From: Wenzhouxiangella sp.
GTDB taxonomy: Bacteria; Pseudomonadota; Gammaproteobacteria; Xanthomonadales; Wenzhouxiangellaceae
Reading direction: 5' to 3'
DNA: 45,515 nt
NCBI GenBank assembly: GCA_007128175.1
Contig: SKXY01000076.1
Span: forward strand, 1 to 45,515
Of the stretch, positions 15,650 through 24,200 are shown piece after piece. The notes below the pieces were generated by a model. The model was not told the DNA's origin. It saw only the letters and a list, made by a program, of their open reading frames with translations, and did not search any database. Position numbers and translations under genes: made by a program. Position 1 is the stretch's first letter. Each line of letters opens with the position of its first letter.

Positions 15650-18600
15650 AGAAACTGTTGATCATTATTTTGATCCTGATCGCGCTGCTTGCCGGCGGCC
15701 TGGTCACAGCCTGGTGGTGGCTGACCGACACCCGCAGCGGCGCCGAATGGGCTCTGAATCGGGCCGTGCCATATCTCGATGTGCTCGGCTGGGAACACGT
15801 CGAGGGCGGCCTGGGCAGCGGGCTGGTCGTGGAAAATGTGGTCCTGGAACAGGCCGGCACGCGCGTAACCGTCGCCCGGCTGGAACTGGCCGCACGCATT
15901 CACCCGCTGGCCGGGCCGCGCATCCATGTCCAGCGCCTGCACCTGCGCGGAGCCGATGTCTTTCTGCCAGAGCCGGCGGAGGAGCGGGAACCATCTGAAC
16001 CATTCGATCCCGGCATGCTGGCCATTCCGCTGGCTGTGGATGTCGATGACCTGCTCATCGAAGCATTACGGCTCCATCCGCACGAAGGCGATGGGCAAGT
16101 GGTCGATCGGTTGAACTTCGCCGGTCATTACTCCGATCACATCCGGATTGACCGCCTCGCGGTGACGGCTCCGCAGGGCAACATCGAGGGTAGCGGGCAA
16201 TGGGCGCTGACCGAGCCCTTTTCCACCCGGCTCGAATTTGAGGCATTGGTGGCCATCGACGAGGGAACCGACCAGGCGCTGGATCTCGGAATTCGCGGTC
16301 CCTTGTCTTCGCTGGAGGTTGATATCGATGCTCGCGGACCAGCAACCGCAAGTGGACAGGCCCGGGTTCGCGGCCTGCCGGAAATGCCGTCAGGCAGTGT
16401 TCGACTTGCCGGCGGGCTGACCGGCTGGCCGGGAATCGACCTGACCCTTGACGATCTCAGCCTCGACGCCGAAGGTGCGGCCGATGACTGGTCGTTGGTG
16501 CTCGATACGCGCACCAGCGGCATGGACCTGCCGCCGGCCCGCTGGCAAGTCGAAGCGACCGGCGACCTGGAACGGGTGGATATTGAATCACTGAGAAGCG
16601 AAATCCTGGATGGTGAGGTCCTGGCCCGCGGCTGGCTTGAATACGGTGGCGACGCCCTGGCTGCCAGCATCGAGATGCAGTTGAGCGCGCTGGACTTTAC
16701 CACCCTCTACCCGGATTGGCCGGAACAGGGCCGGGTCGATGGTGAGCTGGCGGCCCGTCTGGACGGCGAGGAGATCCACCTCGACCGGCTCAACCTGTCC
16801 GCTCCCCCCACCGATTTCAGGCTGAGCGGCAATGGCCGCTTCATACCCGCTGCCGATGAACTGGCACTGGAGCTGGAATGGATCGACCTGGCCTGGCCGC
16901 CGCTGCTGGACGAGGGCGAACCGCTACTGGCGAGCGAGTCGGGCGGCGTTCGCCTGAGTGGTCGCATCAGCGACTGGCGGCTGGAGCTCGACGCCCTGTT
17001 GGCAACTTCTGACCACCTGCCCGGCGGCGAACTCGGACTGCGCGCAACCGGTGGCGAAGAAAGCGCCCACATCGAGCGACTGGATCTGGACCTGGGCGAG
17101 TCGGGCCGGCTGGCGGCCACGGGAGCGCTGGATTGGGCACCGAAAATCAACACTCGCATCGAGCTTGAACTGGTACGGATCGATCCCGGCCGTTTCGTTG
17201 CCCAACTGCCCGGCTACATCGATGCCCGCGCCTCGATCACGGCCCGGCAGAACGACCGCTGGAACATCGACCTGCAACTGGATCAGCTCGAAGGCCAACT
17301 TCGGGATCATGCCGTCGCGGGCCATGGCCGACTGCAGTTGGCCGACGATACGCCCGAAGCCGCGCAGCTCGAGATCGCGCTGGGCGACAACCACATCGAC
17401 ATCTCCAGCGACGACGGCGAACAATGGCTATGGCGCCTGGATGCCAGCGCCCTCGATCAGCTCTGGCCCGACATTTCCGGGATGGCTTTACTCGAGGGCA
17501 CGCTGGCACCACACGCCCGCAAGCTGCGCGCCCACGGCGAAATAGAGAGCGCGGGTTTCGCTGACTTTTCCGTTGATCGTGTCCACCTGGATACCGAACT
17601 GGACTGGGGTGAGCAACCACGGGTGGATGCCAACCTCAGGCTCAGCGATCTGGATCTCAACCCATGGGATCGCATTGACCAGATCGAGCTGGTGGTGACC
17701 GGCGGCTGTGTCGACCATCGCGTTGAGTTCAATCTGTCGGGCATGCGTGGCACGTTGGATCTGGCCGGCCGCGGCACGCTCGATGGCTGCCTTGCCGACT
17801 ATTCCGGCTGGAATGGCCATATCGAACGGCTCTACCTGGGTGAAACCGTGGCCGGCAACTGGCAGCTGGCCGAGGGCCTGCCAATTCGCCTCGGCCCCGA
17901 TGCCACCGAAGCCGGGCCCGGCTGCCTGCGCGCCGTGGGGGACGGCGAAGGGCGCCTTTGCCTGCGTGAGTTGCTTATCGACGGCGACAGCCACGCCCGC
18001 ATCGGCATTCACCAGGTGCCCATGGACCTGTTCCTGCTGCCGCTCGACCCGGTCTTCACCCTGACCACCCCCCTGTCGGGCCAGGTCGAGGCCGCATGGG
18101 GTACATCCGGGCTGAGCAGGCTGGTCGGCCACCTGGAACTGGAACCCGGCGCCTTGCGTGCGCTGGGAGACGAAGACGATCTGCTCGCCATCGACTCCGT
18201 GCGCCTGGACTTCACCCCGGAAGGTGACCACGGACTGCTGCTCGATCTCCTGGCCCGACTTGAAGGCGACAGCGAGTTGAACGGCCAGGCTCATGTCATC
18301 GACCTGCGCGACCCGACCAGCACCATGATCAATGCCGATGCCAATCTCGACCTGCCCGACATTGGCGCATTCAATCACCTGGTGGCCGAACTCGATCAAC
18401 TGGGTGGGCGGTTGCACGCGCGAATCAACCTGGCCGGCAACTTGAATGCCCCGAACATCAACGGTCGCCTGAGCATTGATGACGGCTACCTGGCCCATGC
18501 GCCACTGGGTCTACGGGTCACCGACATTGATCTGGCCCTGGAGGGCGTGACCGACCACGCCACGCTCGTCGGGCATATGAAATCAGGCGATGGACAGCTC

Positions 18601-19473
18601 GACATCGACGGTGCCCTGACACAGGAGCCGGACGGCTGGTCCATGGAGGCCGCCATCGATGGCGAGCGTTTTTCATTTGCCGATGTCGACTGGCTGCGAA
18701 TCGAGGCCAGTCCGTCGATCCGTCTGACCGGCAAGCGCGAGCGCCTGGACATCGACGGTGACATTCACGTTGATCGACTGCGCGGCGGCCTTCCACCCGG
18801 CGCCGGCGAACGGGTCAGATCCTCGGGCGATGTCGTCGTCCTCGGCGAGACCGAAGAAGAAGAGCTGGACGCACCGGTGCGGCGGCTTTACGGCCGACTT
18901 GGCATTCATGTCGGAGATGATGCACGCATGTCGGCACTGGGGCTGCAGGCGCAGCTGGCCGGCGGCGTGGAGCTGCTTTGGAATGGCACCCCGGAGCCAC
19001 GCGGTCGCGGCGCCATCCTCATTCCGTCAGGTTCCTACCGAGCCTACGGCCAAAACCTTGATATCCGGGACGGAGAAGTGCTTTTCACCGGCCACCCGCT
19101 CGACAACCCGCGCCTCGACATCCGCGCCGTAAGAGATATATTCGGTGATCCACGCGTCGAAGCTGCCGGCGTCCACATCCGTGGCCCTGCGCAGGATCCA
19201 ATCATCGATTTGTTTACCGATCCGCCAACCACCGACGAGAAGGCTCTGGCTTACGTGGTGACCGGCGCCGACTTCGATCACGCCGGCGGCCAGGCCGCCG
19301 TCAACGTTGGTTTCTACCTGCTACCGCGCTTGTTCGTCAGCTACGGCATCGGCCTGTTCGAAGCCGGCAATGTGCTCTCCGGTCGCTACGAGCTGTCTGA
19401 TCGATGGGGTGTTCGCGTCGTATCCGGTGAGCGCGATACGGGCGTTGATATTGGGTACATTACGGACAGGTAG
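15646..19473 (+). CDS. tamB: TamB, AsmA-like inner-membrane-anchored translocation subunit
   Basis: A 1275-residue protein anchored by one N-terminal helix (MKKLLIIILILIALLAGGLV) and otherwise periplasmic. The body is a long series of amphipathic beta repeats with the alternating LD/LDLD pattern of taco-shaped AsmA-like proteins. The C-terminal 350 residues are the conserved TamB (DUF490) domain, recognisable by GAILIPSGSYRAYGQNLDI, LDIRAVRD and RYELSDRWGVRVVSGE. Length matches E. coli TamB (about 1260). It bridges the periplasm to TamA and shares its operon through a 4-base overlap. The end is intact. Confidence 0.93.
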   Translation: MKKLLIIILILIALLAGGLVTAWWWLTDTRSGAEWALNRAVPYLDVLGWEHVEGGLGSGLVVENVVLEQAGTRVTVARLELAARIHPLAGPRIHVQRLHLRGADVFLPEPAEEREPSEPFDPGMLAIPLAVDVDDLLIEALRLHPHEGDGQVVDRLNFAGHYSDHIRIDRLAVTAPQGNIEGSGQWALTEPFSTRLEFEALVAIDEGTDQALDLGIRGPLSSLEVDIDARGPATASGQARVRGLPEMPSGSVRLAGGLTGWPGIDLTLDDLSLDAEGAADDWSLVLDTRTSGMDLPPARWQVEATGDLERVDIESLRSEILDGEVLARGWLEYGGDALAASIEMQLSALDFTTLYPDWPEQGRVDGELAARLDGEEIHLDRLNLSAPPTDFRLSGNGRFIPAADELALELEWIDLAWPPLLDEGEPLLASESGGVRLSGRISDWRLELDALLATSDHLPGGELGLRATGGEESAHIERLDLDLGESGRLAATGALDWAPKINTRIELELVRIDPGRFVAQLPGYIDARASITARQNDRWNIDLQLDQLEGQLRDHAVAGHGRLQLADDTPEAAQLEIALGDNHIDISSDDGEQWLWRLDASALDQLWPDISGMALLEGTLAPHARKLRAHGEIESAGFADFSVDRVHLDTELDWGEQPRVDANLRLSDLDLNPWDRIDQIELVVTGGCVDHRVEFNLSGMRGTLDLAGRGTLDGCLADYSGWNGHIERLYLGETVAGNWQLAEGLPIRLGPDATEAGPGCLRAVGDGEGRLCLRELLIDGDSHARIGIHQVPMDLFLLPLDPVFTLTTPLSGQVEAAWGTSGLSRLVGHLELEPGALRALGDEDDLLAIDSVRLDFTPEGDHGLLLDLLARLEGDSELNGQAHVIDLRDPTSTMINADANLDLPDIGAFNHLVAELDQLGGRLHARINLAGNLNAPNINGRLSIDDGYLAHAPLGLRVTDIDLALEGVTDHATLVGHMKSGDGQLDIDGALTQEPDGWSMEAAIDGERFSFADVDWLRIEASPSIRLTGKRERLDIDGDIHVDRLRGGLPPGAGERVRSSGDVVVLGETEEEELDAPVRRLYGRLGIHVGDDARMSALGLQAQLAGGVELLWNGTPEPRGRGAILIPSGSYRAYGQNLDIRDGEVLFTGHPLDNPRLDIRAVRDIFGDPRVEAAGVHIRGPAQDPIIDLFTDPPTTDEKALAYVVTGADFDHAGGQAAVNVGFYLLPRLFVSYGIGLFEAGNVLSGRYELSDRWGVRVVSGERDTGVDIGYITDR

Positions 19474-19599
19474 AAAGGTGAAAGGGTAGAGGAAGAGAGG
19501 GAAGAGGGAAGAAGGGCGGGCTCTCCCCACGCTTCATACATCTCCCCCGCTTCAATAGCCTCTAGAATGTCCGAAACTCCAGTATTCGGAAGAGACACC

Positions 19600-20067
19600 A
19601 TGAACGAATCCCGCTCACTGCAAGAAACCTACGCCCCCCACAATGCCTGTTTCGGTTGTGGCCCCAGCAACGAAAAGGGGCTGAGAATCCGCTCGTTCGT
19701 TAAGGGCGAGCGGGTGATGGCGGACTGGACGCCCGAAGCGCACCACGAGGCCTTTCCCGGCATACTCAACGGCGGCATCATCGGCTCGCTGCTCGACTGC
19801 CACATGAACTGGACCGCCGCCTGGCACCTGATGGAATCGCAAGGGCTGGAAAAGCCACCCTGCACAGTCACCATGGAATATGCCGTAAAACTGCGCCGCC
19901 CCACCCCCACCGACGGGCCGCTGCAACTGGAAGCCTGGGTGACCGATACCGATGGCGACATCGTCACCGTCGAGGCAGAACTTTTTGCCGGCGGCAAGCT
20001 TTGCGACGTGGCCACCGGGCGGTTCGTTGCCGTCAAGCCGGGGCATCCCGCCTATCACCGCTGGTAG
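19600..20067 (+). CDS. PaaI-type hotdog thioesterase
   Basis: Start ATG 19600 is preferred because GGAAGAGA lies before it; an upstream ATG at 19567 would add 11 residues. The 155-residue protein has the single-hotdog pattern. It begins NACFGCGPSNEKGLRI, typical of a PaaI-like subgroup with a CxxC-like start. The central helix contains the conserved segment FPGILNGGIIGSLLDCHMNW, with catalytic Asp/Asn candidates. VTMEYAVKLRRPTPTDGPL and VEAELFAGGKLCDVATGRFVAV complete the sheet. It probably hydrolyses a small acyl-CoA; substrate unknown. A hairpin element follows the stop within ten bases. Confidence 0.85.
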   Translation: MNESRSLQETYAPHNACFGCGPSNEKGLRIRSFVKGERVMADWTPEAHHEAFPGILNGGIIGSLLDCHMNWTAAWHLMESQGLEKPPCTVTMEYAVKLRRPTPTDGPLQLEAWVTDTDGDIVTVEAELFAGGKLCDVATGRFVAVKPGHPAYHRW

Positions 20068-20075
20068 GTGGAGTA

Positions 20076-20116
20076 GGCACCGGGTGGTGCCGGGCAAACC
20101 GGCGGCACCCGGTTCG
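20076..20116. repeat. Compact hairpin element between convergent genes
   Basis: CCGGGTGGTGCCGG at 20080-20093 pairs with 20099-20112 (12 of 14), leaving a five-base loop. The outer motif GGCACCGGGTGGTG and the tail GGTTCGATGGGTTGGGAG recur at 34921 and 43496. It starts nine bases after the thioesterase stop and faces the end of the next, convergent gene, so it may end transcripts from both sides. Confidence 0.6.
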
Positions 20117-20161
20117 ATGGGTTGGGAGTTAAATGAAGCGGTCGCCGTTTTCCCCGCCCTG

Positions 20162-20884
20162 CTATCCGCGCGGTGTGACGCAATCAACGACGAACTGCAT
20201 CCACGGATGATCAATCACGTGCCCCAGCCACGGCCCCAGCGCCACCAGCAAGCCCGACAAGGCGACCAGGCCGGCCGCCAGCAGCCGCAGCCCGCGGCGA
20301 TTGATGGCCGAACGGAATTTCAGTGCCGCCAGCCCGGTCCCCAGCAGCAAGGGGATCGTGCCGATGCCGAAGGCAACGATCATGGCGGTAGTGGCCAACG
20401 GGTCGGCCAGCAGCACGGCCGCGGCGACGACGGAGTAAAGCAGTCCGCAGGGCAGCAAACCCCACAGCAGTCCAAGCCCGAGCGCATTGTCGAAGGATTT
20501 CACCGGCAGGAAGCGAGCGAACAGGGGGGTCAGCCGACGGGTCAGGGGCGCGGCCAGCTCGCCGGCGACATCGCGAAAACGCCCTGGCACGGCAATGTAG
20601 ACGGCCATCGCGACCAGCATGATACCGAGCAGGATGCGCATCACCATCGGCGCGTAATCGGGCATCAGGGTGGCCGGCAACAGGCCGATGCCGGTGGCAA
20701 TCAGGCCGATGATCAGGTAACTGGTGATCCGGCCGGCGTGAAAGCCGCCGGCCAGCCACGGCTTTTCGCCCGGCAATTGGGCATGCAGCATGCCGGCGAT
20801 GCCGCCGCACATGCCCAGACAGTGGGTGGAGCCAAACAGCCCGGCCAGAAACCCGGCCAGCAGTGCCGCTTCAGGTGTCATCAA
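20162..20884 (-). CDS. TauE/SafE (UreH-like) membrane protein of the cbb3 locus
   Basis: A 240-residue protein with six to seven membrane helices. The N-terminus has the signature GSTHCLGMCGGIAG, found in the DsbD-2/UreH-like branch of the TauE/SafE superfamily. A second conserved half begins LGLGLLWGLLPCGLLYSVV with another intramembrane Cys in PCG. Family members are common at the end of ccoGHIS clusters, and a role in metal or redox handling for oxidase assembly is proposed, not established. The paired MCGG and PCG cysteines could act together. It lies downstream of ccoS, separated by an inverted repeat. An adjacent second ATG at 20881 is equally possible as start. Confidence 0.8.
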   Translation of the reverse strand: MMTPEAALLAGFLAGLFGSTHCLGMCGGIAGMLHAQLPGEKPWLAGGFHAGRITSYLIIGLIATGIGLLPATLMPDYAPMVMRILLGIMLVAMAVYIAVPGRFRDVAGELAAPLTRRLTPLFARFLPVKSFDNALGLGLLWGLLPCGLLYSVVAAAVLLADPLATTAMIVAFGIGTIPLLLGTGLAALKFRSAINRRGLRLLAAGLVALSGLLVALGPWLGHVIDHPWMQFVVDCVTPRG

Positions 20885-20901
20885 TCAAGCTTTTGGAGAT
20901 T

Positions 20902-20981
20902 CACCACGGAGACACGGAGGGCACCGAGGAAACTCGAATATCATTCTTTTTCATCTCCGTGTCCTCCGTGCCTCTGTGGTG
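20902..20981. repeat. Imperfect inverted repeat of the CACCAC-GAGACACGGAG type
   Basis: The left arm CACCACGGAGACACGGAGG pairs with the right arm CTCCGTGCCTCTGTGGTG, with about 30 bases between them. Similar intergenic repeats are scattered in many bacterial genomes. The right arm lies inside the end of ccoS and supplies its last codons, and the left arm ends 18 bases before the next gene. It may act as an operon-internal hairpin. Confidence 0.7.
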
Positions 20982-21144
20982 CATTCTTGTCACCGGAAAC
21001 CTGATCTTCATCCTCGTCGAGGATATCCAGCGCCGGCGTATCAAGATCATCAAACTGATCGTTTCTTACCGCCCAGAAAAAGAAGACCAGCGCCAGAACC
21101 ATGAGGATGACCGACAGCGGGATAAGGACGTAGATGATGTTCAT
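20941..21144 (-). CDS. ccoS: CcoS, cbb3 oxidase assembly protein with a repeat-derived tail
   Basis: A 67-residue protein with one membrane helix, MNIIYVLIPLSVILMVLALV, followed by FFWAVRNDQFDDLDTPAL. This is the standard CcoS pattern (helix, then W-x-x-R/K-x-x-QFDDL-x-P). Family knowledge: CcoS helps put haem and copper into the cbb3 catalytic subunit. The normal domain ends by about residue 48. The last 14 or so residues (NAPQRHGGHGDEKE) are coded by the right arm of the inverted repeat at 20902-20981, so an inserted repeat appears to have replaced the original 3' end. Its place after ccoI is usual. Confidence 0.9.
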   Translation of the reverse strand: MNIIYVLIPLSVILMVLALVFFFWAVRNDQFDDLDTPALDILDEDEDQVSGDKNAPQRHGGHGDEKE

Positions 21145-21162
21145 GATCGGAGGCTCAAGGAG

Positions 21163-21282
21163 AAAGGCTCAAGGTGCAAGGAATCAAATCCATGGTGCCA
21201 GCAATCATGCGCCGGTGCCAACGGGATGGGCAACTGCAGCATCCCGGCTTCTTGTACCTCGCGCCTTGCGCCTTGAGCCTTT
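21163..21282. repeat. Inverted repeat between ccoS and ccoI
   Basis: AAAGGCTCAAGGTGCAAGG (21163-21181) pairs with CCTTGCGCCTTGAGCCTTT (21264-21282), with one mismatch and 82 bases between. The right arm is inside the ccoI frame and encodes part of its unusual basic tail. A shorter GGCTCAAGG copy precedes the left arm at about 21152. Confidence 0.75.
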
Positions 21283-23685
21283 CACCTTGCCAAGCCTCTG
21301 TCCATTCAACACCACCAGCAGGCTGGAGGCCGACATGCCGATGGCGGCCAGCCACGGCGGCACGAAGCCCATGGCGGCCAGCGGCAGGGCGGAGATGTTG
21401 TAGCTGAAAGCCCAGGCCAGGTTCTGGCGGACGATGCGGCGCACACGCGGTGCCAGTGCGAAAGCGGCCGACACGCGCTGAAGGCCCCGCCCGGTGACCA
21501 CCAGGTCGGCCTGGGTGCGGGCAATATCGGCGCCCTCGGCCAGGGCCAGCGAAATGTCGGCGCCGGCCAGTACCGGGGCATCGTTGATACCATCACCGAC
21601 CATGGCCACGCGGGCGCCGTCGCGCTGCAGGCCTCGCACCAGTTCAAGCTTGTCGGCCGGGTTCATGTCGCCATGGTAGTTTTCGATGCCCAGTTCCTCG
21701 GCTACGCGGGCGACGTTGTCGGCGCGATCACCGGACGCCAGCAGGATGACCAGGCCGTTCTGGCGCAGGCCGGCGACCAATTCTTGTGCGCCCTCGCGCA
21801 ATGGGCTGTCGATGCGGAACCAGGCGATCAACATTCCGCGGCTGACCAGCGCAATCCACTGTCCTTCGTCCGGTTCGGTCAGCTCGCCGTCCAGCCATTC
21901 GGCGGCAAAGGCGGGCTTGCCCAACCGATACTCGGTGCCGTCGATGGTGCCGAGTACGCCGGCGGCGGTCACGGCCTGCGCGCCGCTCACTTCACTGCCA
22001 TCATCATGACGGGCGAATGCGGTGGCCACCGGATGACGGCTGACCCGCTCGAGTCGGCCGGCGATCCGGCAGGCCGCATCACGCGAGATCTCGTCGTGTT
22101 CGAGACGGACCTCGCCAATGGTCATTTCCGGGCGCGTGAGCGTGCCGGTCTTGTCGAACACCACGTGGGTGATCTTCGGCAGTTTCTCCAGCGCATCAGG
22201 CGTGGAAATCAGCACGCCGAGGCGAGCGAAGCCGCGGCTGGCCGCGGCCAGGGCCACCGGGGTGCCCAGCGCCAGCGCGCAGGGGCAAGACACCACCAGC
22301 ACCGAGATCACCACCGGCAATGCGCTGGCCGGATCGATCTGCCACCAGGCAACCCCGGCAATGGTCGCGCCGGTCAACACGAACACGATGAAGTAGCTGG
22401 CCACGCGATCGGCCATCTGCGCCATGCGCGGCTTGAAGCTGCGCGCCTGGTCGAGCAGACGCACGATGCCCGACAGCACGGTCGACTGTCCGAGGTTTTC
22501 CACGCGCACGGTCAGCAGGCCGTCACGCACCAGGCTGCCGGCCAGCACATGGTCCCCGTCGACGCGGCGTCTTGGCGTGGATTCACCCGACAGCAGCGAC
22601 TCGTCGATCATGGCGTTGCCTGACTCGATTACGCCATCAGCCGGCAGGGTTTCGCCAGCGGCCACCTGGACGCGATCGCCGAGCTGAAGTTCGACCAGGG
22701 TGACCAGCTCACTGCCGTCACCGGTCAGGCGCTTGGCCTGCACCGGCAGCGAGCGGGCCAGCGCCGAGTGCAACTGACCGGCGTTCTGGCGTGCCACCAG
22801 TACCGCGTAGCGGCCCAGTAGCAGGAAGAAGATGAACATCACCACCGAGTCGAAGTACACCTGGCCGGCATCGAGGACGGTGATCACCACGCTGGAAAAC
22901 AGCGCCAGCAGCATGGCCGAGGCCACCGGGATGTCCATGGACATGCGCTTTTGCTTGAGCGCGCGCCAGGCGGACTTGTAGAACAGCTGTCCCGAATAGA
23001 GACAGACCGGAACCGCCACCATCATCGAAATGACCAGGAAAAAGCGCTCGGTCTGGGCATCGAGATCCTGCCAGGCACCGATGTACTTGGCCAGCGCGTA
23101 GCTCATTACCTGCATCATGCCCAGGCCGGCCACCACGATGTACTTGAGCATGGTGCGTCGCTCGGACTGGTTGCGCGCCTGGCCGGCTTCGGGTGAATCC
23201 AGATGCGGCCGGTAGCCCAGCGAGGCCAGCCTGGCGGCGATCTCGCTCAAGGCAGTGCGTTCCGGATGCCAGACCAGGTGGGCGCGACCATCGGTTACAT
23301 CGAGTCGAATGTCGGAAACGCCGTCGAGTGCGCCGACGAAACGGTGAATCAGCCAGGCGCAGGCCGCGCAGTGGACGTTTTCCAGCACCAGGGTGAGGCG
23401 ATGGAATCCGTCGCAATTGGGGCGGGCATAATGCTGGAGAATCGCCTCTCTATCCCAGGCGGCATAGTCCGCGCTGGACGCTTCCGATACTTCGGGTCGA
23501 TCAGGAAGCGCATCGCGAAAATCGTAGTAGCGTTGCAGGCCGGCCTGATCGATCAGGGTTGCCACGGTCTGGCAACCGTGACAGCACATGGCACGTTCAT
23601 GGCCGGCGATACTGGCCCGGATGTCGACACCATCGGGGATCGGCTCCCCGCAGTGCCAGCACTCCGACGGCTGCCGCTCCATCAT
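21205..23685 (-). CDS. ccoI: CcoI, copper-transporting P1B-type ATPase
   Basis: About 826 residues from ATG 23685, which overlaps the ccoH stop (ATGATG). The N-terminus has a Cys-rich metal site (CWHCGEPIP, CCHGC) and a heavy-metal domain with HCAACAW. Eight membrane helices include the CPC transport motif (VVSCPCALALG). The phosphorylation loop DKTGTLT, the nucleotide-domain HP (SRHPVA) and the hinge GDGINDAPVL are present. Family knowledge: CcoI/CopA2 exports copper to the periplasm for the cbb3 copper centre. The conserved protein ends near VVLNGQRL; the following 28 basic residues (GKVKGSRRKARG...) come from the adjoining repeat and are not family sequence. Confidence 0.93.
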   Translation of the reverse strand: MMERQPSECWHCGEPIPDGVDIRASIAGHERAMCCHGCQTVATLIDQAGLQRYYDFRDALPDRPEVSEASSADYAAWDREAILQHYARPNCDGFHRLTLVLENVHCAACAWLIHRFVGALDGVSDIRLDVTDGRAHLVWHPERTALSEIAARLASLGYRPHLDSPEAGQARNQSERRTMLKYIVVAGLGMMQVMSYALAKYIGAWQDLDAQTERFFLVISMMVAVPVCLYSGQLFYKSAWRALKQKRMSMDIPVASAMLLALFSSVVITVLDAGQVYFDSVVMFIFFLLLGRYAVLVARQNAGQLHSALARSLPVQAKRLTGDGSELVTLVELQLGDRVQVAAGETLPADGVIESGNAMIDESLLSGESTPRRRVDGDHVLAGSLVRDGLLTVRVENLGQSTVLSGIVRLLDQARSFKPRMAQMADRVASYFIVFVLTGATIAGVAWWQIDPASALPVVISVLVVSCPCALALGTPVALAAASRGFARLGVLISTPDALEKLPKITHVVFDKTGTLTRPEMTIGEVRLEHDEISRDAACRIAGRLERVSRHPVATAFARHDDGSEVSGAQAVTAAGVLGTIDGTEYRLGKPAFAAEWLDGELTEPDEGQWIALVSRGMLIAWFRIDSPLREGAQELVAGLRQNGLVILLASGDRADNVARVAEELGIENYHGDMNPADKLELVRGLQRDGARVAMVGDGINDAPVLAGADISLALAEGADIARTQADLVVTGRGLQRVSAAFALAPRVRRIVRQNLAWAFSYNISALPLAAMGFVPPWLAAIGMSASSLLVVLNGQRLGKVKGSRRKARGTRSRDAAVAHPVGTGA

Positions 23686-24197
23686 AGACGCTGGGCGCTC
23701 AGCCTGATGGCTGAGGGCGCATCGGGCTCGGGTGACATCCGCCCGCCCAGCCACCAGGTCTGGGATAGATCCGCCACCATGATGCGCGAGCGCTGATGCG
23801 GAGCAGCCGCCAGGCTGCCGCGATAGACCCCTTCGCTGTCGCGTTGCACCACGGCGGTGGTATCACCGTCACTGGTGGCGGGATGAATGAACTGCACCAG
23901 CAGGGAGTCCGGCAGGGCTGCGATATCGTTGGCACCCAGCTCGATGTGCACCTGGTCGCCCGTGATCGTCAAATGGCCGCTCAAGCCCAGCGAGCGCGCG
24001 GCGGCCGAGCGTTCATTGGTGTCGATCAGCGCCTTGCCCAGCGGGGCATGGTCGCCGCTGACGATCTCCGGCGGATTACTCAATCCGATCGTCAATATGC
24101 TCAGGCCGGAAACCCAGCCAATACTGAGTATGCCGAGTATGATCCACGGCCAGGGCTCGCGGTACCAGGGACGGGGGACAAATTCTGTGTTTTCCAT
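23682..24197 (-). CDS. ccoH: CcoH/FixH family assembly protein
   Basis: A 171-residue protein with one N-terminal membrane helix (WPWIILGILSIGWVSGLSILTI) after the family's RPWYREPWPW motif. A periplasmic beta-domain follows, with AARSLGLSGHLTITGDQVHIEL and VYRGSLAAAPHQRSRIMVADLSQTWWLGGR. Family knowledge: CcoH/FixH is needed for stable cbb3 assembly and stays bound to CcoN/CcoP. It lies in the standard order between ccoG, which ends four bases upstream, and ccoI, whose ATG overlaps its stop. Confidence 0.88.
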   Translation of the reverse strand: MENTEFVPRPWYREPWPWIILGILSIGWVSGLSILTIGLSNPPEIVSGDHAPLGKALIDTNERSAAARSLGLSGHLTITGDQVHIELGANDIAALPDSLLVQFIHPATSDGDTTAVVQRDSEGVYRGSLAAAPHQRSRIMVADLSQTWWLGGRMSPEPDAPSAIRLSAQRL

Positions 24198-24200
24198 GGC

